DNA of 64,000 nucleotides. Source: Rhodobacteraceae bacterium Araon29. Its GTDB lineage: Bacteria > Pseudomonadota > Alphaproteobacteria > Rhodobacterales > Rhodobacteraceae. The stretch is from assembly GCA_039640505.1 (NCBI GenBank), contig CP046865.1, positions 744,001 to 808,000 on the forward strand. The letters are read 5' to 3'. Under the pieces are notes generated by a model, which saw only the letters and a program-made list of their open reading frames with translations, had not been told where the DNA came from and did no database searches. The number at the start of each line of letters is the position of its first letter. Position 1 is the stretch's first letter. Shown here piece after piece: positions 34,354 to 42,845 of this stretch. Made by a program: the position numbers and the translations under genes.

Positions 34354-35277
34354 TTATTTACCTCCTTGTTCTGCCAGAAACTGCCTGACTTCTGCCTCTC
34401 TTGGCATAGATTTTTGAGCGCCTTTGCGGGTAACACTCAAACTAGCAGTTGCCACGGAGAAACTCAGGGCGTCCTCGATGTCACACCCCTTGGCAATCTG
34501 TGCTGCAAGGGCCCCGTTGAAGGCATCCCCTGCCGCAGTCGTATCAATGGCGTCGACAGGATAGGCACTTTGATGAATTTGGCGTTCACCATCTAGATAG
34601 ACAACACCGTTCCGACCCAAAGTGATCGCCGTAGCAGCCACTCCGCGATTGTAGAGCCGTTTTGCAGCCTCAAACGCCTGATCCACGGAGTTAACCTTGA
34701 GGCCTGTCAGTTGTTCGGCCTCTGTCTCATTAGGCGTTATGATGTCGATGGAGCGGCACTCCGCCTTGCTGAGCTGTGCGCGTACCGGTGCAGGGTTGAA
34801 AATCAGAAACCTATCGCCCTTGGATTCGAACGCTGCGCGGCAGGCCTCGAGGGGCAAGCCCATTTCAACTACCATGACGGCATCCTGCGGAACGTCAGAC
34901 AGGGCTGTTTTCACGTCAGTTGCGTTGAATGCCTCGTTTGCGCCTGCGTCAATCCCAATCATGTTGGTGCCGTCCGAACCGACGAAGATCAGCGCCTTGC
35001 CAGACTTGAACCCCGGCTTTCTCATGATTTTGCTAGTGTTCACACCGGCATCGCATAGGCCTTTCGTCATAATGTCGGCGGCATCGTCTTCACCAAAAAT
35101 CGTCGCAAAAAAGGGGTTGCCGCCAAGCTGCGCTGCGGCAACGACCTGATTTGCGCCCTTGCCACCGCCAAATTCCTCTATGGTCCCAATCAAGCTTTGA
35201 CCGGGAACAGGAAGCTCCTCGGAATAGAAAACGATGTCCAGATTGGTTGTACCAATAAAAATCAGAGGTCGCGTCAT
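34354..35277 (-). CDS. rbsK: Ribokinase-like PfkB-family sugar kinase
   Basis: 307 residues with PfkB signatures: GGGKGANQVVAAAQLGG near the N terminus, TPNETEAEQLTG, and the ATP/anion-hole motif DTTAAGDAFNGALA containing the catalytic Asp. It fits ribokinase closely in length and motif order, but with a MalFG-type importer (not RbsABC) the sugar may be another pentose or a nucleoside-derived sugar. It overlaps the upstream permease by 4 nt. Confidence 0.9.
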   Translation of the reverse strand: MTRPLIFIGTTNLDIVFYSEELPVPGQSLIGTIEEFGGGKGANQVVAAAQLGGNPFFATIFGEDDAADIMTKGLCDAGVNTSKIMRKPGFKSGKALIFVGSDGTNMIGIDAGANEAFNATDVKTALSDVPQDAVMVVEMGLPLEACRAAFESKGDRFLIFNPAPVRAQLSKAECRSIDIITPNETEAEQLTGLKVNSVDQAFEAAKRLYNRGVAATAITLGRNGVVYLDGERQIHQSAYPVDAIDTTAAGDAFNGALAAQIAKGCDIEDALSFSVATASLSVTRKGAQKSMPREAEVRQFLAEQGGK

Positions 35278-36125
35278 TTTAATGCTCCGAATGTCAAACC
35301 ACGCTCCAGATGCCGTTGTCCGAGAAGGATTAGACAGATTGGCACAATCATCGAAACCACCAGGCCCGCCGACACCACAGGATAGAAGTTGACCCCCGGG
35401 TTGAGGAGCTTGAGTAGCGCAACGGTAACAGGTGTATTCTTGGCTGTGAGTATCAAACCGAGTGCAAAATTATGCCACGCAAGAAGAAAGACCAGCAAAG
35501 ATGCTCCAACCAGGCCGGGCCGCAGCAATGGCAACACTATCTTTAATATGATTTGCGCACGTTTTGCTCCGCATATGGCAGCAGCTTCTTCGATTTCCAA
35601 TGGGATATCTTCAACATACGAGCGACTGAGCCAGATGATCATGGGAAGCGTTATCAGCTGATAGACCCAAATCATTCCAAGGTAGCTGTCATAAAGGCCA
35701 ACCGCCTGAAAGAACTGGAACATCGGAATGATCACAAGCAAAACTGGCGCAAACCGAAAGCCAAGAATAAAAAAGGCGAGATCTTCCTTGCCTCGGAAAT
35801 TGTAACGCGCCAGCGCATAGCCAGCAGGAACACCCGCGATGAGCGATAACAATACCGCCCCGACTGAAATAATGACACTGCTGGTTACGGGCTTAAAGAA
35901 CTGGATCTTAAGTGTGCCATAGCTTGTTGCATCCGCTTCAGCGACGTCAAAGAGAACCTTGTAGTTCTCCAATGTCGGCTCAAAAAAGAAGACAGGCGGA
36001 TAGGCATTCACATCCGCGGCCTCTTTGAAGGAATTCATGACTATCCATACAATCGGAAAAGCCAACACAAAGACCACTACCATAATAAGAGCGTTCAAAA
36101 GCAGCGATATGAAACGGCTTTGCAT
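35274..36125 (-). CDS. Sugar-type ABC transporter permease (MalG class)
   Basis: 283 residues, six membrane segments, and EAA loop EEAAAICGAKRAQIILKI (Cys replaces the usual Asp after AAAI). It ends with the typical RGLTFGALK. It overlaps the ribokinase gene by ATGA-type coupling and follows its partner permease after 1 bp. Confidence 0.93.
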   Translation of the reverse strand: MQSRFISLLLNALIMVVVFVLAFPIVWIVMNSFKEAADVNAYPPVFFFEPTLENYKVLFDVAEADATSYGTLKIQFFKPVTSSVIISVGAVLLSLIAGVPAGYALARYNFRGKEDLAFFILGFRFAPVLLVIIPMFQFFQAVGLYDSYLGMIWVYQLITLPMIIWLSRSYVEDIPLEIEEAAAICGAKRAQIILKIVLPLLRPGLVGASLLVFLLAWHNFALGLILTAKNTPVTVALLKLLNPGVNFYPVVSAGLVVSMIVPICLILLGQRHLERGLTFGALK

Positions 36126-36126
36126 A

Positions 36127-37011
36127 TCAGCTAACCCTCTTGCGCGTGTATTGCCAAAGCTTGACCACTACCATTGCTGTGAGCAAAACCATTAACCAAT
36201 TAACGATCATGATGGCTGCGCCCCTGCCAAAATATAGGTTCTGAAAGGCCGTAAAATAGGCTGAAACGGAGAGCACATCCGTGGCATTGCCGGGTCCGCC
36301 TTGCGTTGTGCCAAAGATGATATCGAACTGGTTCAAAGAGTCGATGATCCTGAACAATGCGGCAAGCAAAATATAGGGCAATACCATCGGTAATTCGACG
36401 CGCCAGAATATCCCCCAGGCCTTGGCACCATTCATGCGGGCACCTTCGATAATGTCGGGTGTGATGCCTCGAAGCCCAGCAAATATGATAAGGGCAAAAA
36501 AGGGTGTAAAGGTCCAAACGTCGATGAAAACTATCGCGAACATCGCCGTTTCGGCTTTGGCCGTCCACGTAAAGTTTTCGATCCCGATAAAACTAAGAAA
36601 ATAGTTCATGACCCCGGTCTCAGGATTCATCATTGTCGTCCACATCAGGGCGACCGATAGTGGAGGCAATACGAGCGGCAATAGAATTGCCGGCCTTAGC
36701 CATTTGGCGAGCAGTGCTTTTGTGTTGAACAGTTTGGCAATAGCGAGACCAAGGATTGCTTCGCAAATGACAGCTGAGAATGCGTAGATTGCTGTGGCTG
36801 AAACGGAATCCCAAAAGCGGCTTCGGCCAAACAGACGTGCATAGTTTTCTATGCCTTCAAAATCAACACGTGAGCGACCAAATCTCATGTCCGTCAGCGA
36901 CTGATAGAAGCCCCAGAAGAACAGCAGGATAAAACCTCCAAGGATGAGCATCGCCGGTAGCAATGTAATCAACAGAAACATGTTCCCGGATTTTATCCTA
37001 TTGCGTGCCAT
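36127..37011 (-). CDS. Sugar-type ABC transporter permease (MalF class)
   Basis: 294 residues, six membrane segments, EAA loop IIEGARMNGAKAWGIFWRV and the periplasmic TQGGPGNATDVLS region conserved in MalF-like permeases. It lies 86 bp after the binding-protein gene, across a hairpin. Confidence 0.93.
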   Translation of the reverse strand: MARNRIKSGNMFLLITLLPAMLILGGFILLFFWGFYQSLTDMRFGRSRVDFEGIENYARLFGRSRFWDSVSATAIYAFSAVICEAILGLAIAKLFNTKALLAKWLRPAILLPLVLPPLSVALMWTTMMNPETGVMNYFLSFIGIENFTWTAKAETAMFAIVFIDVWTFTPFFALIIFAGLRGITPDIIEGARMNGAKAWGIFWRVELPMVLPYILLAALFRIIDSLNQFDIIFGTTQGGPGNATDVLSVSAYFTAFQNLYFGRGAAIMIVNWLMVLLTAMVVVKLWQYTRKRVS

Positions 37012-37042
37012 AAGAAGTACCTAAGCATTTGAGTTCAAAAAA

Positions 37043-37065
37043 ACCGGCAACGCTAGGCCGCCGGT
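37043..37065 (-). terminator. Hairpin between binding-protein and permease genes
   Basis: ACCGGC (37043-37048) pairs with GCCGGT (37060-37065) in the 86-bp gap after the binding-protein gene. There is no long T-tract in the direction of transcription. It is best read as an mRNA-stabilising or partial attenuating structure. Confidence 0.5.
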
Positions 37066-37097
37066 AATTTTAGTTATAGTCTTAGTGGGAGTACTAT

Positions 37098-38444
37098 TTA
37101 AAGTTCGTCGCGAATTTCTTTCGCAAGATTTGATAAACTTTCTTCCACATCTGCGCCGCCAACCATTTCTTGCATTGCAACTGCCCACGCGTTCATCGCG
37201 GTACCAAAACCATAACGCGGCGTAAACAATAGAGATGTCTTTTCCTGCACAGTATTGAAAGTGTCATAGAAGTTGTTGAACTCCGGTTGGTTCGCGTATT
37301 CGATCCATTCCTGTGCCTGCCAGGCAGATGACCGTGGTGGATTCACGAGCTTACCATCTGTCGCACCGCGCACGTTCATCTCTTTGGATGTGGCCCACTG
37401 CATGAAATACCATGCTGCGCCTTTCTTTTCTGATGCACCATTGATCGCGAGCGACCATATCCAGATGTTGGATGCGAACTCATCATTGTCTGGAGCAGTT
37501 AAAGGCGGCGCAAAAGCGATTTTACCAGACGCATCTGATGCACCTTCAATATTGTTCCAGAAACCAAACATGTTGGCATCTACGGCCATTGCAGTAGTAC
37601 CAGTTGAAAGCCCGTCAACAACTTGATACCAGTTGTCGTTAGCCCAACTATCCGGTGCACATGTCTGGATCATGGCCACATAATCCTTGTGGAAACGAAT
37701 CGATTCGGCCGAGTCTAGAGCGGTATCCATATCTTCACCACTTCCGACAAAGTCCCTCACCCCATAGGATTGGGCAATGGAAATTGGTGCAGTATGAATT
37801 GATGACCAGAAGCGAACACCACGAACAGCCATTGGAGTCATGTTGGGATCGGCAGCCCTGATTTGCTCGCAGGCTACGGTCAGTTCGGGAAGTGTACTTG
37901 GCGGCTCAACACCCAGGCGCTCAAGAATATCAGTTCGGTACATCAACTGCATATTTTCAAATGCATGAGGAATGCCCCAAATCTCTCCATCAGGATTAGA
38001 GATGATTTTTTCTTCCGCCACATCCCAAGTCCAAGCAGCTCGTAGTGCCGGGAAAAAGTCCTCGTAGTCATAGGAGGGGCTGGTCATGTGCGGGTCTTCG
38101 ATCAGCCCACGCAATCCTGCCAATTGTCCCGCCGGCGTCACATCCCACGCTGGCTGAATGCCGGTACCCACAACGTCCCAATCTGGAGAACCGGTTGAAA
38201 GCTGGATGTTCAGTTTTCCCCAATACGTATCATCTGGGTAAAGCTCTGCGTTGACCTTAATGCCAGTAAGTTCTTCGAATTCATCGAGATAAGCGACAAC
38301 GGCATCCGCATAGGGGTGGATGTCATAGGCCCAAGTGATCTCAGTCCCTTCGAATTGACGCCAATTAAAGTCTTCGGCATACGCCGTCGTCCCCATCAGT
38401 GCCACGATGGCAGAAGCCACAGTCAGTTTGGTTGTTGGTTTCAT
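37098..38444 (-). CDS. Extracellular solute-binding protein, family 1 (sugar-type ABC)
   Basis: 448 residues from the ATG at 38444, which follows GGGAGAAAAG. The longer frame to 38546 runs into the promoter region and is rejected. Signal peptide MKPTTKLTVASAIVALMGTTAYA, mature start near Glu-Asp-Phe. Binding-protein features: EITWAYDIHPYADAVVAYLDEF, GEIWGIPHAFENMQLMYR and a C-terminal lobe rich in Trp. First gene of the operon binding protein-permease-permease-kinase-SDR-HAD-ATPase, divergent from the TIM-barrel regulator. Confidence 0.93.
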   Translation of the reverse strand: MKPTTKLTVASAIVALMGTTAYAEDFNWRQFEGTEITWAYDIHPYADAVVAYLDEFEELTGIKVNAELYPDDTYWGKLNIQLSTGSPDWDVVGTGIQPAWDVTPAGQLAGLRGLIEDPHMTSPSYDYEDFFPALRAAWTWDVAEEKIISNPDGEIWGIPHAFENMQLMYRTDILERLGVEPPSTLPELTVACEQIRAADPNMTPMAVRGVRFWSSIHTAPISIAQSYGVRDFVGSGEDMDTALDSAESIRFHKDYVAMIQTCAPDSWANDNWYQVVDGLSTGTTAMAVDANMFGFWNNIEGASDASGKIAFAPPLTAPDNDEFASNIWIWSLAINGASEKKGAAWYFMQWATSKEMNVRGATDGKLVNPPRSSAWQAQEWIEYANQPEFNNFYDTFNTVQEKTSLLFTPRYGFGTAMNAWAVAMQEMVGGADVEESLSNLAKEIRDEL

Positions 38445-38587
38445 TCTTTTCTCCCTGTTCACGTTGCGAATTTCCAAATTTGCGGCGCGGTTCTCGCGTC
38501 TCTTTACTGAGTATACATTAATTACTGGACGGCCAACGCGGACCATAATATTGATGATAGCGGGTAAATTTGGGAAAGTTATAGCAA
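38445..38587. promoter_or_regulatory. Divergent promoter region between the sugar ABC operon and the TIM-barrel/Fis regulator
   Basis: 143 bp. It holds a loosely palindromic element TGGACGGCCAACGCGGACCA (about 38525-38544, arms TGG-C-GC / GC-G-CCA), a possible operator. GGGAAAG at 38572-38578 is the likely ribosome binding site of the rightward gene. Confidence 0.35.
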
Positions 38588-40297
38588 TTGGTGCGAAAAA
38601 ATAACAGGTTTCGGGTTGGTGCGGCGGTCGGGTCGGGAATGGCCGCGCACGCGGCAGAATCCGCAGGCGCGGATTTTATTCTCGCCTTGGGGGCAGGAAA
38701 AATGCGGTCTATGGGCATCCCGTCGCCAGCATCCCTGCTGCCCATCTACGATGCCGTTGACCTGACGCTGGACTTTGCCGCCAAGGAGTTGGTGCCACGT
38801 GTCAATCTTCCTGTTTATGTCGGCCTGCCACTTTTTGATCCACGCCTTGAAGTGGAGACCCTTTTGGAACGGCTGGATACTCTTAAATTAAGCGGGGTGA
38901 CTAATTTTCCTGCAGTTTTCCACTTTGGAGAACGCGCGGAAATTCTTGAAGCTCACGGTTTGGGATATAGCCGCGAGATCAATTTTCTGGCCGCGGCTAA
39001 AGCCAAAGGACTGCAAACAATCGGATATGTCCGTAGCCGCGACGAGGCCAATAGAATGGCTGCAGCCGGAATAACTACGCTATGCATCAATTTTGGCCTC
39101 AACCCGCACAGTCGTGATACATCGATAAAGGATGAAACTTTGGACCGCCTCGCGGTAGCAGCCAAAGAAATTGTAGACAGTGTCCGCAAACCCAAGAAAA
39201 ATCTGAAGATTTATCTTGGCGGTGGGCCGGTCACAGGTGGAGCTGATCTAGATAAACTGTGCCGAAAGGCGGGTATCGACGGGTTCATTGGCGGCTCTGC
39301 ACTAGATCGCGCACCTCTTGAGAAATCCTTGGTGAATTCTGTTGCCTCTTTTCGTGAAATCGAAGTTCTGCAGAATAGGGTTGATCGTCTGGAACGTCGA
39401 TTGCGACAGTACGGGAAACGATATGACATTGTTTGCCTTGCGGATGCCATGGACCGAATGCTGGATCAGGTTGAAGTGGTGATCTCTGAAGGAAGCCATT
39501 TAATTTTGAAAGGCGAAACCGCAACGGACCGGCACAAGGTTGCCAAAATGGCAGTGGTTCGGTCAATCCAAAAGACGAATGGCAAACGTTGGAAACTCGA
39601 CTTTTTTAAGCCACAAATATCTTCAGATTATTTTTTCGGAAAATCACGCAGCCTCGGAGTCCATCGTCGGGTTGGCGTGCTCGAACTTGCCGGTGAATTA
39701 GATATTTTAAAGATCCAAGGGGTAGAACATCTCCAAGAGGAGGATCAGAACCGCCTGGCCGAGGTCATCCTAAGTGGAAAATATTGCTGTAATGGTAGCG
39801 ATGTAACACGGCATTGTGCTGCGCGCTTCGTCCTGATCTTGGGGAACGAAAATGTCCTAGAAAAGCGTTTGGCGCTCAATTTTCGCAACATCGTTTGGGA
39901 AAAAGCGATTGAAGTCCCCCCCCTGCGCGATCGCATTGAAGACATCCCCATGCTGGTAAAGAACATGATCTCTGAAATGACTGACAGCCCCAAGGAGCTG
40001 CCACCGTCCATAATCCGTATTCTTGTTCGCCATAATTGGCCTGGAAACCTGAAGGAACTCCAACAAGCTGTCAAATGGCTTGTTGAACAAAAAGATGCGT
40101 CTTTCAGCGACTCCAAACTGATCCGGCATCTTGGTGCCGGCACGCGGGCAGTGGGGTCAATGACAATCTCCCAAAGAGACCGTGTTGTTCAGGCGCTGCT
40201 TTTGAACAATCTCAGCCGCACGAAAACTGCTGAATATCTTGGAATTACCCGCAAAACTCTTTATAACCAAATCAAGAAATACAATATCTTGACTTGA
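38588..40297 (+). CDS. PEP-hydrolase-like TIM barrel fused to degenerate AAA+ and Fis-type HTH (putative sensor-regulator)
   Basis: 569 residues, three parts. Residues about 8-250 are a TIM barrel of the PEP-hydrolase/TIM-barrel signal transduction family (FRVGAAVGSGMAAHAAESAG, VTNFPAVFHFGER, IYLGGGPVTGG). A predicted coiled coil follows (about 258-285, NRVDRLERRLRQYGKRYD). Residues about 290-480 resemble a sigma-54-type AAA+ domain that keeps PLRDRIEDIPML and HNWPGNLKELQQAVKWL but lacks Walker A and the GAFTGA loop. The C terminus is a Fis helix-turn-helix (LSRTKTAEYLGITRKTLYNQIKKY). Likely a DNA-binding regulator using the barrel as ligand sensor. The start is TTG (GGGAAAG 9 nt upstream) or GTG one codon later. 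It is convergent with the flavoprotein gene. Confidence 0.85.
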   Translation: MVRKNNRFRVGAAVGSGMAAHAAESAGADFILALGAGKMRSMGIPSPASLLPIYDAVDLTLDFAAKELVPRVNLPVYVGLPLFDPRLEVETLLERLDTLKLSGVTNFPAVFHFGERAEILEAHGLGYSREINFLAAAKAKGLQTIGYVRSRDEANRMAAAGITTLCINFGLNPHSRDTSIKDETLDRLAVAAKEIVDSVRKPKKNLKIYLGGGPVTGGADLDKLCRKAGIDGFIGGSALDRAPLEKSLVNSVASFREIEVLQNRVDRLERRLRQYGKRYDIVCLADAMDRMLDQVEVVISEGSHLILKGETATDRHKVAKMAVVRSIQKTNGKRWKLDFFKPQISSDYFFGKSRSLGVHRRVGVLELAGELDILKIQGVEHLQEEDQNRLAEVILSGKYCCNGSDVTRHCAARFVLILGNENVLEKRLALNFRNIVWEKAIEVPPLRDRIEDIPMLVKNMISEMTDSPKELPPSIIRILVRHNWPGNLKELQQAVKWLVEQKDASFSDSKLIRHLGAGTRAVGSMTISQRDRVVQALLLNNLSRTKTAEYLGITRKTLYNQIKKYNILT

Positions 40298-40311
40298 CAA
40301 TACTAAGGCCA

Positions 40312-42012
40312 TCAGGCGGATGACTTTTCGCGCTTACTGGTAGCGTGCTCTACGGCGAGAAAGGCCGATACAATTGCCGGACCTATAGTAATACCAGCTC
40401 CAGGGTAAATACCTGCCATAATCGATGTAGCATCATTGCCGCAGGCATAGAGCCCTTCGACCGCGCTGCCATCCTCCCTAAGAACACGAGCCTGTGCATC
40501 CGTTTTCAAACCTGCAGCTGTGCCAAGTGTTCCTGGTACAATCCGAAGCGCGATGAAAGGACCGTTCTTGATGGGGCCAAGGTTCGGATTCTTAAGACCT
40601 AATGTGGCATCGCCTAACGCTTTGTTAAAGGTCGATTCACCTCGCCCAAATTCAGAGTCAACACCTGTCTCAGCGTTCTTATTGTGCTCCTCCACCGTCG
40701 TGGCCAGTGCTTCTGGCTCGATTTCGATCTGAGTTGCAAGTTCGTCCAGCGTCCTACCGCGCTGAATATATCCTCGGCGGATGTAGCTTTTCAAACTAGG
40801 CGTCCAAGGCCAGGGAAGAATATCGCCCATCCCGCGCTTCTTCACGAAGGCTTCCTCGCATATAAAAAAGAAGCGATCTTCGTCTGGATATCCATTTTCA
40901 AAAAGCCCGATACATACGTCATGGTACGAGTTCGATTCATTGACAAATCGTTTTCCATCTGGACCCACAGCGATCACTCCCGGACGTCCCCGATCAAGCC
41001 ACCCATAAGGTACAATGGCGGTTGAACCATCTTTATTCTTCAATCGCGACACTGGCGTCCAAAAACCTGGGCTTGCCACATTTAGATCAATCCCTCCACC
41101 GACTTGGCTTGCGGCATTGATTCCATCACCCTGCACTTCAGGTGCACACAACGTAACGTCATGGCGATGCTTTGCCCCAATTTCGGCACGCAAATCCTCG
41201 TTGGCGGCAAACCCACCAGTAGCAAGGATTACTCCGCCCGTCGCTAAGACCCGCATTTCAGTGCCACCTGTCGCCACCGTTGCCCCAATGGCCCGCCCAT
41301 TTTCAACAATTAGCCCTTGCATGGGGCTATTATTCCGCAGATCTACTCCACTTTTTCGCAGGCTATTTAGCGCTGCAGCAAGCAGTGCATTTCCACCACT
41401 GAATTCTGTACCGCGTGAATATTTCAGACGATCTTTGGCAAATCGGCCGATCCTGCGCATGACATGGCTCAGCGAGGTTGTCGATTTGAAGGGATTTAGG
41501 AAATGTTTGATCTCGCTTGAGGTGATCATCATTCCGCCCAGAACTACGCGAATTGGATCTCCGATCAGGTCGAAATCCTCACCAAGTTTGCGCCCATCAT
41601 ATGGTACTGGGCTGAGTGCGCGGCCTTTGTCCACACCACCCTCGCGCGAGGAATGGTAATCCGGCGCGCCGGCAAGAACAAACTTGATCTCCGATACATT
41701 TTCGATCGTGCGAACCGCTTCAGGACCACGTTCCAGATAGGTATCAATTTTTATATCATCATAGTAATTACCCAACTCTCCCCGCAGATATATACGAGCA
41801 TTGTCAAGCGTGTCATCGATACCAGCCTTTTTGGCATGGTCGGAACAGGGCACCCAGATCATGGCATTGGAAAGCGCCGTAGTGCCGCCAATTTTAGCAG
41901 CCTTTTCACAAAGCATTACCGATTTTCCCTGTGAAGCTGCATAAAGCGCGGCACAGACGCCCGCGGCGCCACTGCCAATAATTAAGAAGTCAACAGTCTT
42001 TTCGGTGCTCAT
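40312..42012 (-). CDS. FAD-dependent oxidoreductase (fumarate reductase/ketosteroid dehydrogenase-like flavoprotein)
   Basis: 566 residues. N-terminal dinucleotide-binding motif DFLIIGSGAAGVCAALYA followed by GGTTALSNAMIW, a capping domain, VILATGGFAAN, and the C-terminal FAD site GLYACGNDATSIMAG with AGITIGPAIV. This family reduces or dehydrogenates C=C bonds next to a carbonyl (fumarate reductase, urocanate reductase, 3-ketosteroid 1-dehydrogenase). No signal peptide, so cytoplasmic. Its ATG overlaps the stop of the TIM-barrel gene (TAATG), tying it tightly to the Tm-1-like/TIM-barrel pair; it is probably an enzyme of the same uncharacterised pathway. Confidence 0.92.
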   Translation of the reverse strand: MSTEKTVDFLIIGSGAAGVCAALYAASQGKSVMLCEKAAKIGGTTALSNAMIWVPCSDHAKKAGIDDTLDNARIYLRGELGNYYDDIKIDTYLERGPEAVRTIENVSEIKFVLAGAPDYHSSREGGVDKGRALSPVPYDGRKLGEDFDLIGDPIRVVLGGMMITSSEIKHFLNPFKSTTSLSHVMRRIGRFAKDRLKYSRGTEFSGGNALLAAALNSLRKSGVDLRNNSPMQGLIVENGRAIGATVATGGTEMRVLATGGVILATGGFAANEDLRAEIGAKHRHDVTLCAPEVQGDGINAASQVGGGIDLNVASPGFWTPVSRLKNKDGSTAIVPYGWLDRGRPGVIAVGPDGKRFVNESNSYHDVCIGLFENGYPDEDRFFFICEEAFVKKRGMGDILPWPWTPSLKSYIRRGYIQRGRTLDELATQIEIEPEALATTVEEHNKNAETGVDSEFGRGESTFNKALGDATLGLKNPNLGPIKNGPFIALRIVPGTLGTAAGLKTDAQARVLREDGSAVEGLYACGNDATSIMAGIYPGAGITIGPAIVSAFLAVEHATSKREKSSA

Positions 42013-42845
42013 TATATTTGCTCTTTAGTAAATGGGATGGATTTGAAGTCTTCAGTAATCGATTTGACAGCGCGCTCTATTGGAATGCGTTCGATGGAAG
42101 AGGCCCCAACAAACCCAACGCATTGCGTCTCTTCGTAAACACGACGCGTATCTAAGGGTTCAGCAATTTTGCCGCCGTGACAAAGAAATATTGGGCTTGG
42201 ACCTACTGCGCAAACTGCATCGATCATCTGAGATATCTTGAATATCTCATTGTCCAACTTGCTAGCTGTCTCATGTCCGACCAAACCGCCACCGGTGGCG
42301 CCTACATGAGGAACAAGACAATCAACCCCTTTGCTTGTCATATCAAGCGCGTCCTGAACCGTTGCCACGTAGGCCATTGTAAAGATATTGCAGGCAGCCG
42401 CCCGCTCAATCAATTCAACTTCACGTTCCCAGCCGAGCCCGACCTTGCTGCGCCGCTCGCGCCAAGTCTCGCCCATGGTCGAAATTGTCGGATAATTGAT
42501 TATGCCTGAAAATCCTGCTGCCTGAAAATCGTCAAGCAAACTGTCTAGGTCCATACGGGTTGGATCCCACGCCTCGATACCTCCTATGACTGGCGTAGCA
42601 GAGACGACATTACGGATTTCACCAGCCATTTCGATGGTGTTCGCGTTGGAATCTCCAATTCGGCTTGTCGGAAGCCCCATCAGCCTTGATCTGCCAGTAC
42701 TATAAACAATGAGCAAGTCCGCACCACCAAGTGCCGCGCATTTTGCAATTAGACCACAACTTGTACCTGCGCCCAAAATCGGACGGTTTGCCGCTGTTTC
42801 GGCATGCAAACGGTCAAGGATTTCTTGTCGTGAGAAATTCTTCAT
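42012..42845 (-). CDS. Phosphoenolpyruvate hydrolase-family (TIM-barrel) protein
   Basis: 277 residues from the ATG at 42845, which overlaps the upstream stop as ATGA and has GGAG 8 nt before it; a longer frame to 42884 is rejected. Family pattern: ILGAGTSCGLIAKCAALGGA, DLLIVYSTGRSRLMGLPTS, IINYPTISTMGETWR, CLVPHVGATGGGLVG and PIFLCHGGKIAEP. The family is a TIM barrel whose tomato counterpart forms the C-terminal half of the Tm-1 resistance protein. The reaction is not established despite the name. Encoded directly after the matching Tm-1 N-half homologue. Confidence 0.92.
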   Translation of the reverse strand: MKNFSRQEILDRLHAETAANRPILGAGTSCGLIAKCAALGGADLLIVYSTGRSRLMGLPTSRIGDSNANTIEMAGEIRNVVSATPVIGGIEAWDPTRMDLDSLLDDFQAAGFSGIINYPTISTMGETWRERRSKVGLGWEREVELIERAAACNIFTMAYVATVQDALDMTSKGVDCLVPHVGATGGGLVGHETASKLDNEIFKISQMIDAVCAVGPSPIFLCHGGKIAEPLDTRRVYEETQCVGFVGASSIERIPIERAVKSITEDFKSIPFTKEQI

